A stretch of DNA of 64,000 nucleotides from Epilithonimonas vandammei (GCF_003860525.1 NZ_CP034161.1:3162001-3226000); one strand, 5' to 3'. Counted from the stretch's first letter, positions 15,919-25,122 are shown. Translations and numbers: made by a program. Notes: generated by a model from the sequence alone, not told the origin.

Positions 15919-17247
15919 ATGCAACATCAACCTGTTGAAGGGTTTTCAAAACTTTCTAAACAAAGAAAAATCGACTGGCTTATTTCCGAATATCTTAGTA
16001 ACGATAGAAGTTACGAGCATATTTTACAGCAATATTGGAATAACGACCACGACCTGCAAAAACTTCACGATGAGTTCTCGGAAAACACGATTTCCAATTT
16101 TTATATGCCTTACGGAATTGCTCCGAATTTTCTGATTGACGGAAAACTTCTGGCACTTCCAATGGCGGTGGAAGAAAGTTCCGTTGTGGCGGCCGCATCC
16201 AAAGCTGCAAAATTCTGGTTGGACAAAGGCGGTTTCAAAACAACGATTATCAATACCGAAAAATTAGGTCACACCCATTTTGTGATGAATGTGGAACCGC
16301 ATAAATTGCTTCATTTTTTCAATTTCAAGCTAAAGAAAAAATTGCTGGAAGCGACTGAAAATATCACTGCCAATATGAGAAAAAGAGGCGGTGGAATCTT
16401 GGATATCAAACTGATTGATAAAACTTCGGAACTGGAAAACTATTTCCAGCTGAAAGCAAGTTTTGACACGGTAGATTCGATGGGAGCTAATTTTATTAAT
16501 TCTTGTCTGGAGCAGTTTGGAAAAACTTTGAAAGAAGAAGTTTCGAATGAAGAAAGTTTCTCGCAAGAAGAAAAAAATTCGCTTCAAATCGTGATGAATA
16601 TCCTTTCTAATTTCACACCGGATTGTATTGTTCGCGCTGAAGTTTCTTGTAAAATTGAAGATTTGAAAGATGACAGCGGGATTTCTAATGAAGAATTTGC
16701 GTGGAAATTCAAACGTGCTGTGACAATTGCGGAAATCGAACCTTACAGAGCAACGACGCATAACAAAGGAATTATGAATGGTGTGGATGCGGTTGTGATT
16801 GCGACAGGTAATGATTTCAGAGCAACGGAAGCTTGCGCTCACGCTTATGCAGCGAGAAACGGGAAATATTCTTCATTGACGCATTGCACCACGGATAATG
16901 GGATTTTCAGATTCTGGATTGACTTGCCAATTTCGGTTGGCGTGGTTGGCGGATTGACAAATCTTCATCCTTTGGTAAAATTCTCTTTGGCACTTCTTGG
17001 AAAACCATCTGCTCAGGAATTGATGAGTATTTTGGCAGTTTCCGGATTGGCTCAAAACTTTGGTGCATTGCGCTCTTTGATCACCACCGGCATTCAGAAA
17101 GGTCATATGAAAATGCACCTTTTCAATATATTGAATCAGTTTGGTGCTACAGAAGAAGAGAAACAACATTTTGTGACTTATTTCAAAGATAAAACAGTAA
17201 GTCATCACGAAGTGATTGCGGAATTGGAGAAATTGAGACAAAAATAA
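15919..17247 (+). CDS. mvaA: Hydroxymethylglutaryl-CoA reductase, class II
   Basis: Reduces HMG-CoA to mevalonate (or the reverse), the committed step of the mevalonate route to isoprenoids. The 442-residue length and motifs fit the class II (degradative-type) family that Flavobacteriia use: catalytic E86 in AVEESSVVAAAS, K283 in HNKGIMNG, D299 in ATGNDFRA and H396 in IQKGHMKMH, plus DSMGANF in the nicotinamide-binding domain. Flavobacteria make isoprenoids by mevalonate, so I infer a biosynthetic direction despite the family name. It is divergent from the radical SAM gene with 146 bases between them. Confidence 0.9.
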   Translation: MQHQPVEGFSKLSKQRKIDWLISEYLSNDRSYEHILQQYWNNDHDLQKLHDEFSENTISNFYMPYGIAPNFLIDGKLLALPMAVEESSVVAAASKAAKFWLDKGGFKTTIINTEKLGHTHFVMNVEPHKLLHFFNFKLKKKLLEATENITANMRKRGGGILDIKLIDKTSELENYFQLKASFDTVDSMGANFINSCLEQFGKTLKEEVSNEESFSQEEKNSLQIVMNILSNFTPDCIVRAEVSCKIEDLKDDSGISNEEFAWKFKRAVTIAEIEPYRATTHNKGIMNGVDAVVIATGNDFRATEACAHAYAARNGKYSSLTHCTTDNGIFRFWIDLPISVGVVGGLTNLHPLVKFSLALLGKPSAQELMSILAVSGLAQNFGALRSLITTGIQKGHMKMHLFNILNQFGATEEEKQHFVTYFKDKTVSHHEVIAELEKLRQK

Positions 17248-17250
17248 AAT

Positions 17251-17406
17251 ATGTTTGGAATAGCACTTTCAGCATTTATGCTGGTTTTTGGAATATTTCT
17301 TAAGTTGACAAAAAATCCCGGATTTGCTCAGAATAAAAAATTCGCTTGGATTTTTATTACCATCGGAACTTTGTCATTAATCTTTAAAATTTTAAACTAT
17401 AAATGA
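17251..17406 (+). CDS. Small two-helix membrane protein
   Basis: A 51-residue reading frame starting 3 bases after mvaA and overlapping the DUF423 gene by ATGA, so it is very likely translated as part of this operon. Two hydrophobic segments (residues 3-17 and 32-45, IALSAFMLVFGIFL and FAWIFITIGTLSLIF) flank a short polar loop TKNPGFAQNKK. I do not recognise a family. It is too short for common gene-calling thresholds. Confidence 0.7.
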   Translation: MFGIALSAFMLVFGIFLKLTKNPGFAQNKKFAWIFITIGTLSLIFKILNYK

Positions 17407-17792
17407 AAAACTTGACTTTAATCATAGGAGGAATCTACGGTTTGTTATCCGTAATTCTGGGTGCTTTTGGTGCGCACGCCTTCAAAAAAATATTATCAGT
17501 AGAAAGACTGGAAAGCTTTGAAACTGGTGTGAGATATCAGATTTATGCCGCTTTCTTTTTGTTGATTGTCGGTTACATTTTGAAATTTGAAACCTCATCT
17601 GAAAAATGGATTTCTATTTTGATGATTGCAGGAGCATTCTTGTTTTCAGTGAGTATTTATTTCTTAAGTTTTCAGGATTATTGGGGTATTAATCTGAAAT
17701 TTTTGGGACCAATTACACCACTTGGCGGTTTGTTTATGATTATCTCTTGGGGAATGTTGATTTGGTATTTTGCTAAGGCGAAGTTTAATTAA
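17403..17792 (+). CDS. DUF423 family membrane protein
   Basis: A 129-residue inner-membrane protein of the DUF423 family with four predicted transmembrane helices. The N-terminal GGIYGLLSVILGAFGAHAFKK and the following GVRYQIYAAFFLL are diagnostic, as is LGPITPLGGLFMIISWGML at the end. No function is established for the family. It overlaps the preceding small membrane gene by 4 bases. Confidence 0.92.
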   Translation: MKNLTLIIGGIYGLLSVILGAFGAHAFKKILSVERLESFETGVRYQIYAAFFLLIVGYILKFETSSEKWISILMIAGAFLFSVSIYFLSFQDYWGINLKFLGPITPLGGLFMIISWGMLIWYFAKAKFN

Positions 17793-17936
17793 ACTGATAT
17801 TCACCACATAGACACATAGTTTCTGTAAATTTTTAAGATAAAATAGTTGAATACATATTCTATTTATCCTTTACAAAACAAATATTTCGTTTTTTCTATG
17901 TGTATATGTAGTTTACTAATTTTAAATTAAGTCAAA

Positions 17937-18197
17937 ATGTTCTTCATCTTCGGAATCAAAACCAAACTCGTAGGAAAAGAAGACCGTAAAGTCCTGAAAA
18001 ATGGCTTTATGGCAAATGCTATTGTGTCGGTTTACAAAAATTATTTCGAGTTATTTTTCATTCCAATATTTCCATTTAGTAAAAAGTACAGCATCTATAT
18101 TCCACATTCTGACGAATATTATGAGACCGGATTTGGCTCATCGGAAATGCCAAAAGAGTATTTGGAACTTTGTAAAGAAGTAGGGAGAAATTATTGA
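17937..18197 (+). CDS. Small protein related to zinc-ribbon membrane-associated proteins but without the cysteines
   Basis: An 86-residue protein. The layout (MFFIFGIKTK at the start, then SVYKNYFELFFIPIFPFSKK) is the same as a family of small zinc-ribbon proteins in which a CxxC pair normally lies between these blocks. Here that segment reads LVGKEDRKVLKNGF with no Cys at all; the only Cys is near the C-terminus (LELCKEVG). So either it is a metal-free paralogue or the resemblance is only to the aromatic part. Function unknown. Confidence 0.6.
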   Translation: MFFIFGIKTKLVGKEDRKVLKNGFMANAIVSVYKNYFELFFIPIFPFSKKYSIYIPHSDEYYETGFGSSEMPKEYLELCKEVGRNY

Positions 18198-18212
18198 TAT
18201 TTCTCCCTTTTT

Positions 18213-19619
18213 TTATCTAATGAAATTCTCATTAAACCATTTCAGCTTGTTGTAGCTTTTCAGGAATTTGGCTTTTAGTTCAATGTTTTTTTCTCGCGCA
18301 TCCAGTAATTTATTTTCTCTGGAATTGATTAAAAATAGTGAGCTTTCCCCATTGCCGAACCGCGTTTCCTCTGCGTTCAGCAATCTTTTATAATTGTTAA
18401 GATTTTTTGCTGAAATATCAATCTGACTGAAATAATTAGTCACTTCGTATTTATACGTTTCTATTTTAGTATTGACTTCTCTCAATTTCAGTTGTGAATC
18501 CTGCTGGTTTTGAGAAATTTTCAGTTTCGCAATTTCGTAATCTGCTCTTGCCTGTCTTTGAAATATGGGAATCTCGAGCTTCAGTCCATATTGGAAATTA
18601 TTATCAAACAAAGGAAGAAAATCAGATTTGTAATTTTCTTTGTTGAAAAAATTATAGGTAAAATCAATCTTTGGAAGGAAACTTTGCCACTTGAGCCTTC
18701 TTTCACTTTCGAGAATATTTTGCTTCTGAAGATAATATTCCAATGAAGCGTGATTCTGAAGCAGTTTCGATTCTAAATTCTGCAACAGAAATTCATAATC
18801 AGAATATCCGGAATGTTCATCGAGACTTGAAGATGGAAAAATAAGCTGAGCAATTTCGTACAAGTCTTGTTTATCTTTCCAGAGAAACATTTGCAATTCT
18901 TGTGTACTTTTTACAAAATTAAGATAAGCATTTCTTTCCTGAAGCTCAAAACTCTGCAATTGTGAAGCAGCTTCCACTGTATCAATTGCCGGTCTTTCTC
19001 CAAACTCGTAAGTCTTTTTGGTAAGTTCGAGCCTTTTTCTGTTGATCTCTACCGCAGATTTCTGAAGTTTGTAGATCTCATAATTTTTTACCCAATCCCA
19101 ATATGTATTTTCAGCATCCAAAAGAAGTTCATTGGTGAGAACGATTTGTTCGGCTTCCGTCATTTTCAGTCCGAATTTTGCCTGATCGAGCATTGCTCGT
19201 CTTTTATCGTACAGAAGATTTTTCGCCAAAGGAATTGTAACACCAAACTGATACAGACCTCCTTTTGTTTCGCTGTTGTTTAGTTTCTCACCATCCAGAT
19301 AATTGTAACTTCCAGTAATATCGATTCCGTACCAAGTGGGAATTCCGAGTTCTACATTTTTCTGTTCGTAATATTTTGTTCCGTCAATATTTTTTTCTCC
19401 GAGTTTTCCTGCGAGAACAGGATCAAAATTTCCTCTGGCTTTGGTAATTTCGGCATTGGCAATTTTATTCTGAAGCTGATACTTTAAAGCCAGCGGATGA
19501 TAATTTTTTACAATATTCAGAAATTCCTGATGCGAAAGCTTCAGAGAATCCTGCGCAAAAGAAAACTGAACACTAAACAGAATGAGAAGCGCTGAAAATT
19601 TAATTTTTAGACTTTTCAT
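18213..19619 (-). CDS. TolC family outer membrane efflux protein
   Basis: Outer-membrane channel of a type I secretion or efflux system (468 aa). A signal peptide covers residues 1-22 (cleavage after SFAQ). The mature protein has two long coiled-coil repeats typical of OEP/TolC, with a junction near 230. Last gene of the operon tetR-ABC-hlyD-tolC: its ATG overlaps the end of the hlyD-like gene by 20 bases. The cargo (protein, peptide or small molecule) is not evident. Confidence 0.9.
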   Translation of the reverse strand: MKSLKIKFSALLILFSVQFSFAQDSLKLSHQEFLNIVKNYHPLALKYQLQNKIANAEITKARGNFDPVLAGKLGEKNIDGTKYYEQKNVELGIPTWYGIDITGSYNYLDGEKLNNSETKGGLYQFGVTIPLAKNLLYDKRRAMLDQAKFGLKMTEAEQIVLTNELLLDAENTYWDWVKNYEIYKLQKSAVEINRKRLELTKKTYEFGERPAIDTVEAASQLQSFELQERNAYLNFVKSTQELQMFLWKDKQDLYEIAQLIFPSSSLDEHSGYSDYEFLLQNLESKLLQNHASLEYYLQKQNILESERRLKWQSFLPKIDFTYNFFNKENYKSDFLPLFDNNFQYGLKLEIPIFQRQARADYEIAKLKISQNQQDSQLKLREVNTKIETYKYEVTNYFSQIDISAKNLNNYKRLLNAEETRFGNGESSLFLINSRENKLLDAREKNIELKAKFLKSYNKLKWFNENFIR

Positions 19620-20916
19620 CTTTCGCAGATTTTTCGGTTTTTACTTCATAATAATCCGGCGGGAATCCGTTGATGTTTCGCCACAATTCGTACCAGATCG
19701 GAACGTCATTAAGAATCGCAATTCCCTGAACTCCGGTTCCCATTTTGATTTTCGGAGGCCATTGTTTTTCGTTTTTATCCTGAATCACCAATGCTTTGAA
19801 CATTCCGTTTGCGCTGATGTTATTTTCTATCGCAATCACTTTTCCTGCAAAAGTTCCGTAGCTGGAATTCGGCCAACCTGAAAAAACAATCGCCGGAAAA
19901 CCATCGAAAATACACATTACTCGTTGTCCTTCTTTTACTAAAGGTAAATCGACAGGTTTAATGTAAATTTCAACTGCATAATCTACTTTATCGGGAACGA
20001 TGGTTGCAATACTTTCACCGTCTTTCAGGATTTCCCCGATTCCGGCTTTGTTGATTTGCACCACTTGTCCGTCCTGCGAAGCGATTACGAAATACAAACC
20101 TTGTCTGGCTCGGTAGTTGGCAACCTGATTTTCAAGTTTGGCAATATCACCATCACTTCCCTCGATCTGTCCCATACTTTGGAAACGGTCGCCTTCGGTT
20201 TTGCTCAGTTTTTCATTGTAATCCTGAATGGTAGCATTTTGTTCGATGCTTACATTCACAATTTCCTGTCGGGTTTGCGCCAGTTTATTTTCTGTGGCAG
20301 TTTTCTTAGCTAAAGCATTTTGATAAGAAACACTTCTCTGCTGAAACTGAGTGAGCGAAACCAAACCTTCATCATACATTTTCTTCTGTCTTTCGTACTG
20401 GTCAGAAGTCATTCTGAGTTCGTTTTTAGCTGCTTCAAGTTCTGCTTCTTCTCCCGCCAGTTTATTATTGAGCTGACTTATTTTCACTTTAAGCTGACTC
20501 AATTTCAAATCTCTTGCAGAATTTAAAGCCTGTAATTGGCTATTGGTGGTTCCAACTTTGGCTTCGTAATAATCTCTTACACCTTTTTTGGCTTCTACCT
20601 GTTGTTCGGTTCTCTTAACCAAAAGCGGATCCAGATAATCTTCCTTAACTTCAGAAAGTTGAAGCAAAGTATCGCCTTTTTTTACATAATCACCGTTTTT
20701 CACATACCATTTGATGATTTTTCCTGGTATTGGAGAATTCAGTTGTTGTGGTCGCTGTTCCTGATAAAGTGTACTTACATTTCCTCGTACTTTTATATTC
20801 TGAGTCCACGGTAAAAATAGCACGATAATCCCTCCAAGAAAGATGAAAAGAAACCACCTTTTCACTCTTGATCTTTTATGAATATGATATATTTGATTGA
20901 CTGATTGCAGTTCCAT
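19600..20916 (-). CDS. HlyD family membrane-fusion (periplasmic adaptor) protein
   Basis: Adaptor joining an inner-membrane ABC transporter with TolC (438 aa). One N-terminal transmembrane helix lies at about 20-38 (WFLFIFLGGIIVLFLPW). The biotinyl/lipoyl half-motifs are at about 65-90 (IPGKIIKWYVKNGDYVKKGD) and 280-300, and between them is a coiled coil of about 150 residues. The C-terminal beta-barrel precedes a charged tail. It begins 5 bases after the ABC gene, in keeping with a single transcript. Confidence 0.9.
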   Translation of the reverse strand: MELQSVNQIYHIHKRSRVKRWFLFIFLGGIIVLFLPWTQNIKVRGNVSTLYQEQRPQQLNSPIPGKIIKWYVKNGDYVKKGDTLLQLSEVKEDYLDPLLVKRTEQQVEAKKGVRDYYEAKVGTTNSQLQALNSARDLKLSQLKVKISQLNNKLAGEEAELEAAKNELRMTSDQYERQKKMYDEGLVSLTQFQQRSVSYQNALAKKTATENKLAQTRQEIVNVSIEQNATIQDYNEKLSKTEGDRFQSMGQIEGSDGDIAKLENQVANYRARQGLYFVIASQDGQVVQINKAGIGEILKDGESIATIVPDKVDYAVEIYIKPVDLPLVKEGQRVMCIFDGFPAIVFSGWPNSSYGTFAGKVIAIENNISANGMFKALVIQDKNEKQWPPKIKMGTGVQGIAILNDVPIWYELWRNINGFPPDYYEVKTEKSAKDEKSKN

Positions 20917-20921
20917 TTTTT

Positions 20922-22595
20922 TTAATTTTTATTGAATAAAATTTTCACTGTTCCTTCTTCAATGTGAAGATGCTGATCTGCTATTTCTATCATTTCCGGA
21001 TCTTCGGAAACAACGATAATGGTAGTATTTTCTTTAAGATTAGAAAGATGTTCTCTCATTTTTATCTTAAATGCATCATCCATTCCGTCCAAAGGATCTT
21101 CCAGAATCAGCAATCTTCTTTCGCCCACTAAAGCTCTAAGGAGCATAATTTTCTTTTTAGAACTGAAAGAAATCTCTGTATCGGTTTCGCTTATTTTGGT
21201 AAAAAAACCGTTGCTAAACTGACTTGAGAAATCTTCTATTCCAATTTGCTCAGAAGTTTCTAGAATTTGCTCTGCAGAAATATGGGTTTGTCCCAGAACT
21301 ATATTTTCATAGACCGTTCCTTTAATGATGGTCATATCTTCCAGGAACATTCCGATCTGGTTTCGGAGCGATATTTTATCCACATTTTTCAGCGGAATTT
21401 TATCGATCAAAATACGTCCGGAAGATGGCTCATAAAAACCTGTCATCATATTGAGAAGCAGAGATTTGCCAGAACCGAGCGATCCTGTGATAACGTTGAG
21501 TGAATTTTCTGCGATTTTAAAATTGACATTTTCTAAAATCATCTGATAATCATTGAATGCAAAATTCACCTCTTTGAACTCTATTTCAAAACCGCTATTC
21601 TGATTTTCGAATGCAATAGCTCCCATCTCTTCCTCCGGCAAGTCGGTCACTTTGTTCAACTTCGCTAACGCTGCGATGACATCATAATAACTTTCTAAAC
21701 TGATAATCAGCTTTTCCACCGCTGTCATAATCGTTAGAACCACGATTTCTGTTGCGATAAAAGCACCGATATTCAGCTGTTGGTTTACCAAAAGATAGGT
21801 TCCGATAACAAGCATTACCAAAGTAATAATGACTTTGAAGGCAATAATAGTTTTGTATTGAATAACAAGCACACGAAAGTGAGAAGTTCTGTCATTAAGA
21901 TAATTAACCAATCTATTATCAGTTTCTGCAATGTGAATTTCAGTTTTAGAATTGAGCTTAAAAGTTTTAATGGATGCCGCAATATCTTCCAGCCAGGATG
22001 CCACTTCATACTTCTTGTCGCTTTCATCGATGCTGGATTTGATTCCGCTTTCCATTGTAAATCTGAAAATGAAAATCACACAAATGATCACCAAAGCTCC
22101 GAAAACCAAAAACCAAGGGTGATAAAATGAAAGAAGCAAAATTCCAAACAAAATCTGGATCAAAGCCGTAGGAATTTCCAGTAAGATTTTAGAAATACCT
22201 TTCTGCAGATTTTGAGTATCGAAAAAACGGTTTACCAATTCCGGCAGGTAATATTTTCTTGTTGCGGAAAGATTTAATTTCGGAAGTTTTTCGGCAAAAG
22301 CAAGGGCAAATTCAACAAAAATTTTCTGCTGAATTTTTTCAATAATCTGCATCACTTTTAGCCTGAAATAGCCGACAAGCCAGGTTCCCAACACTACAAA
22401 AGCGATCAGAATATAGATAGATGTTGCCATCGTAGCTCCCATCACAAAACTTACGATAGACTGTATCCCAAGCGGAACACTCAGCTGTACCAAACCGTTC
22501 AGAATGGCGTAAAAATAGATATTGGTGACGTCTTTTTTCTCTTTAGTAACATACTTAAAGAGATTGTAGCCGTGCTGTCTAGGAGAAGTATCCAT
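20922..22595 (-). CDS. ABC exporter (fused permease-ATPase) with degenerate ATPase motifs
   Basis: Type I secretion-like ABC half-transporter (557 aa) without a peptidase domain. Residues 1-310 form the membrane domain and 335-557 the nucleotide-binding domain. Walker A is intact (GSLGSGKS, K377). The signature LSGGQ is replaced by ISFSSKKK. The Walker B end reads LILED-P with E499-D500, the reverse of the usual D-E order, and the H-loop His is S530 (VVSEDPEM). Such a site would be expected to bind ATP but hydrolyse it poorly or by a modified arrangement. It lies in the tetR-ABC-hlyD-tolC operon. Confidence 0.85.
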   Translation of the reverse strand: MDTSPRQHGYNLFKYVTKEKKDVTNIYFYAILNGLVQLSVPLGIQSIVSFVMGATMATSIYILIAFVVLGTWLVGYFRLKVMQIIEKIQQKIFVEFALAFAEKLPKLNLSATRKYYLPELVNRFFDTQNLQKGISKILLEIPTALIQILFGILLLSFYHPWFLVFGALVIICVIFIFRFTMESGIKSSIDESDKKYEVASWLEDIAASIKTFKLNSKTEIHIAETDNRLVNYLNDRTSHFRVLVIQYKTIIAFKVIITLVMLVIGTYLLVNQQLNIGAFIATEIVVLTIMTAVEKLIISLESYYDVIAALAKLNKVTDLPEEEMGAIAFENQNSGFEIEFKEVNFAFNDYQMILENVNFKIAENSLNVITGSLGSGKSLLLNMMTGFYEPSSGRILIDKIPLKNVDKISLRNQIGMFLEDMTIIKGTVYENIVLGQTHISAEQILETSEQIGIEDFSSQFSNGFFTKISETDTEISFSSKKKIMLLRALVGERRLLILEDPLDGMDDAFKIKMREHLSNLKENTTIIVVSEDPEMIEIADQHLHIEEGTVKILFNKN

Positions 22596-22603
22596 TTGTG
22601 TAT

Positions 22604-23281
22604 TTATTTTATCTGATTAAATGTAATTAAGCGTAAATAATCTAAAACATATTTTTTATGTTTTATTTTTTTGATGTGATTATCCGTAAGCTTCGGAAGG
22701 TGTTCGCTGAAAAACTGCTGATTGTGAGCAGTTTCTAAAAGTGTACTTGCAAAAGATCTCGGATAGGGAAAATCTGGCTTGGCTTCGGAAATCACTTCAG
22801 CAAAAAAGCCACAAAGACTTTTCAGCGGATTAAATACCAATTCTTTGTTGATTTCGTCTACGTCTTTTACCAGATATGACTTGCTACTTTCTGCAATAAT
22901 GATGTTGTGAAGCTTTGTCAGGTCATAATCCTCAATTTTATAATCGATTGCATCATTATGCGTAATGATTTCGAGGATTTTTTCCATTTTTTGCAGAGGC
23001 TCTTTGATTTCCTGAAGCCTCAGTTTTGAAATGAATTCGATGTAAGACCAATACCAATTAAGAATATAGGTTAATAATTTATGTTTGGATGAAAAATACC
23101 GGTAAACGGTAGCTTCCGTTGAATTGATTTTTTGGGCTAATTTCTTAAAAGTAAAACTTTCGAAACCTGTTTCGTAGATCAATTCTATTGAATATTTAAC
23201 AATTGCACGCCCAACTTCACTGTTTTCGGGATCTTTAACATATAAGTTTTCGTTGACTTTAAATTTTACCTGAAATTCCAT
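22604..23281 (-). CDS. TetR/AcrR family transcriptional regulator
   Basis: Probable repressor of the downstream export operon, of which it is the first gene (8 bases before the ABC gene). From the Met at 23281 it has 225 residues; the TetR helix-turn-helix is FTFKKLAQKINSTEATVYRYF and KHKLLTYIL. The C-terminal ligand domain is not assignable. A second Met 11 codons upstream is possible but would place the start inside the likely operator region. Palindromes of the form CTAT-N-ATAG lie just upstream. Confidence 0.87.
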   Translation of the reverse strand: MEFQVKFKVNENLYVKDPENSEVGRAIVKYSIELIYETGFESFTFKKLAQKINSTEATVYRYFSSKHKLLTYILNWYWSYIEFISKLRLQEIKEPLQKMEKILEIITHNDAIDYKIEDYDLTKLHNIIIAESSKSYLVKDVDEINKELVFNPLKSLCGFFAEVISEAKPDFPYPRSFASTLLETAHNQQFFSEHLPKLTDNHIKKIKHKKYVLDYLRLITFNQIK

Positions 23282-23790
23282 AATCAAATTTATAACTATA
23301 CCACTTGATAGCAAAATAAATACCGAAAAAAAAATTATATTATTTACAATAGTAAAACTATCATCACAGTAACAATGCTTCTTTACAGCACTAATGGGAA
23401 AATTTATACGATATAAAAATCACAATTCAATTTTTATTGTGGAGTTGGCACTCTGGAAGGTTTACATCTTGCCACTAAGAAAAAAGCAAACCCATTATGA
23501 GAAGGCCAGGGTTTTATTAAAACTACTGAAAAACACTTTACATTCCCTAAAAACATCATCGTGAAGAAGCTTGTGCAAAAAGACTTTCAAAGTTTTTGGT
23601 CTATCTTTTCGTTAAATCCATAGAAATCAATAATTTCAGCATTCCAATTTAATGTTAATATGGACAAGTTTGCAGCAGCCTGACAATAATCACTATCCAT
23701 TGGATGTAGAAAAAATGATGAATAACAGGCAGATTAAGGAGATATGTTAAAAATCAAGTCTGGTAAGGTTTAAATTTTAAGTCAATAAAC
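23282..23790. other. Gene-free stretch between the tetR-like gene and sucC
   Basis: About 510 bases between divergently read genes with stops in all frames and no recognisable gene or RNA. The end near tetR holds two inverted repeats; the end near sucC leads into the sucC promoter. The middle has no visible structure. Confidence 0.6.
23295..23361. promoter_or_regulatory. Candidate operators of the TetR-like regulator
   Basis: A perfect palindrome ATAGTAAAACTAT lies at 23349-23361, and a second inverted repeat CTAT-N8-ATAG at 23296-23311, immediately before the tetR-like start at 23281. Similar half-sites at two spots upstream of a TetR operon suggest autoregulation; there is no experimental evidence here. 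Confidence 0.4.
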
Positions 23791-23820
23791 TTGAACTTCC
23801 GGGTCTTTTTATTAAATTTG
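23791..23820 (+). promoter_or_regulatory. sucC promoter, Bacteroidota type
   Basis: TTG at 23791-23793, a 19-base spacer, then TAAATTTG at 23813-23820, which matches the Bacteroidota sigma-A consensus TTG-N19-TAnnTTTG. It ends 38 bases before the sucC start codon. Confidence 0.8.
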
Positions 23821-23858
23821 TCCATCTTATAAAAATAATATAATATAATAAAAATAAT

Positions 23859-25049
23859 ATGAATCTTCACGAGTATCAATCAAAAGAGATTTTAGCAAAA
23901 TATGGCGTTAATATCCAGCGCGGTTTTGTTGCAAACAATGTAGATGAGGCAGTTTCTGCTGCTGAAAAACTAACTGCTGAAACCGGTGCGCAAGGTTGGG
24001 TTGTAAAAGCTCAGATCCACGCTGGTGGCCGTGGCAAAGGTGGCGGTGTTAAGTTTTCTCCCAATATGGATAAGCTTAAAGAAAACGCCGGAAACATCAT
24101 CGGGATGCAGCTGATTACGCCACAGACGTCTGCTGAAGGTAAAAAAGTAAACTCTGTTTTGGTAGCTGAAGATGTATATTACCCTGGAGAGACAGAAACT
24201 AAAGAATTTTATGTTTCTATTCTGCTGGACAGAGCTCTTGGAAAAAACACTGTTGTTTATTCTACAGAAGGAGGAATGGACATTGAGCACGTTGCTGAAG
24301 TAACGCCTCACCTTATCCATAAGGAAGTCATTGATGCCGCTTACGGGCTTCAGCCTTTCCAAGCTAGAAAAATCGCTTTCAATCTTGGTCTTGAAGGAAA
24401 CGCTTTCAAAGAATTTACAAAATTCATCACTTCTTTATATAATGCTTACATAGGTATTGATGCTTCACTTTTTGAAATCAATCCTGTTTTAAAAACATCT
24501 GACAACAAAATTATCGCTGTGGATGCGAAAGTAACGTTAGATGACAACGCCCTTTACAGACATAAAGATCTTGCTGAACTTAGAGATAAGCGAGAAGAAG
24601 ATCCAATGGACGTAGAAGCTGGAGAAGCTGGTCTTAACTTCGTAAAACTAGATGGTAACGTTGCGTGTATGGTAAACGGTGCCGGTCTTGCGATGGCTAC
24701 AATGGATATTATCAAATTATCTGGTGGTAACCCTGCTAACTTCCTGGACGTGGGCGGTACTGCTGATGCACAAAGAGTTCAGACGGCTTTCGGAATTATC
24801 CTTAGAGATCCTAATGTAAAAGCTATTCTGATCAACATCTTTGGAGGAATCGTGAGATGTGACCGAGTTGCCCAGGGTGTTGTGGATGCTTACCACGCGA
24901 TGGGAAGTCTTCCTGTACCGCTTATCGTAAGATTACAAGGAACAAACGCTGTAGAAGCTAAAAAACTGATTGACGAAGCTGGATTACCTATTCACTCTGC
25001 TATCACTTTGGAAGAAGCTGCTAATAAAGTAAAAGAAGTTTTGGCATAA
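23859..25049 (+). CDS. sucC: Succinyl-CoA synthetase (ADP-forming), beta subunit
   Basis: Beta subunit of the TCA-cycle enzyme that converts succinyl-CoA to succinate with formation of ATP. Full length (396 aa). The ATP-grasp domain contains QIHAGGRGKGGGVKF (around 50-65) and EINPVLKT; the C-terminal CoA-ligase domain contains NIFGGIVRCDRVAQGV (around 328-343) and the GGTAD loop. The alpha subunit gene sucD does not follow; separate sucC and sucD loci are common in Flavobacteriia. Own promoter and terminator flank the gene. Codons are richer in GC than in neighbours, as expected for a highly expressed gene. Confidence 0.97.
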   Translation: MNLHEYQSKEILAKYGVNIQRGFVANNVDEAVSAAEKLTAETGAQGWVVKAQIHAGGRGKGGGVKFSPNMDKLKENAGNIIGMQLITPQTSAEGKKVNSVLVAEDVYYPGETETKEFYVSILLDRALGKNTVVYSTEGGMDIEHVAEVTPHLIHKEVIDAAYGLQPFQARKIAFNLGLEGNAFKEFTKFITSLYNAYIGIDASLFEINPVLKTSDNKIIAVDAKVTLDDNALYRHKDLAELRDKREEDPMDVEAGEAGLNFVKLDGNVACMVNGAGLAMATMDIIKLSGGNPANFLDVGGTADAQRVQTAFGIILRDPNVKAILINIFGGIVRCDRVAQGVVDAYHAMGSLPVPLIVRLQGTNAVEAKKLIDEAGLPIHSAITLEEAANKVKEVLA

Positions 25050-25072
25050 TGATTTAAGTGCTATCTCAATAC

Positions 25073-25105
25073 AAAACCCGTTTCTAAATTGGAACGGGTT
25101 TTTTA
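25073..25105 (+). terminator. Intrinsic terminator after sucC
   Basis: Arms aaaacccgtt and aacgggtttt around tctaaattgg, with a T run. It lies between the convergent sucC and mscS genes, so it may act on both. Confidence 0.92.
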
Positions 25106-25122
25106 GTTATTCTATATTTGTG

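Noticed and set aside
23282..23790. Possible remnant gene or small RNA between tetR and sucC.
   Set aside because: Stops in all frames, no similarity or stable hairpin noted beyond the operator-like repeats; left as gene-free.
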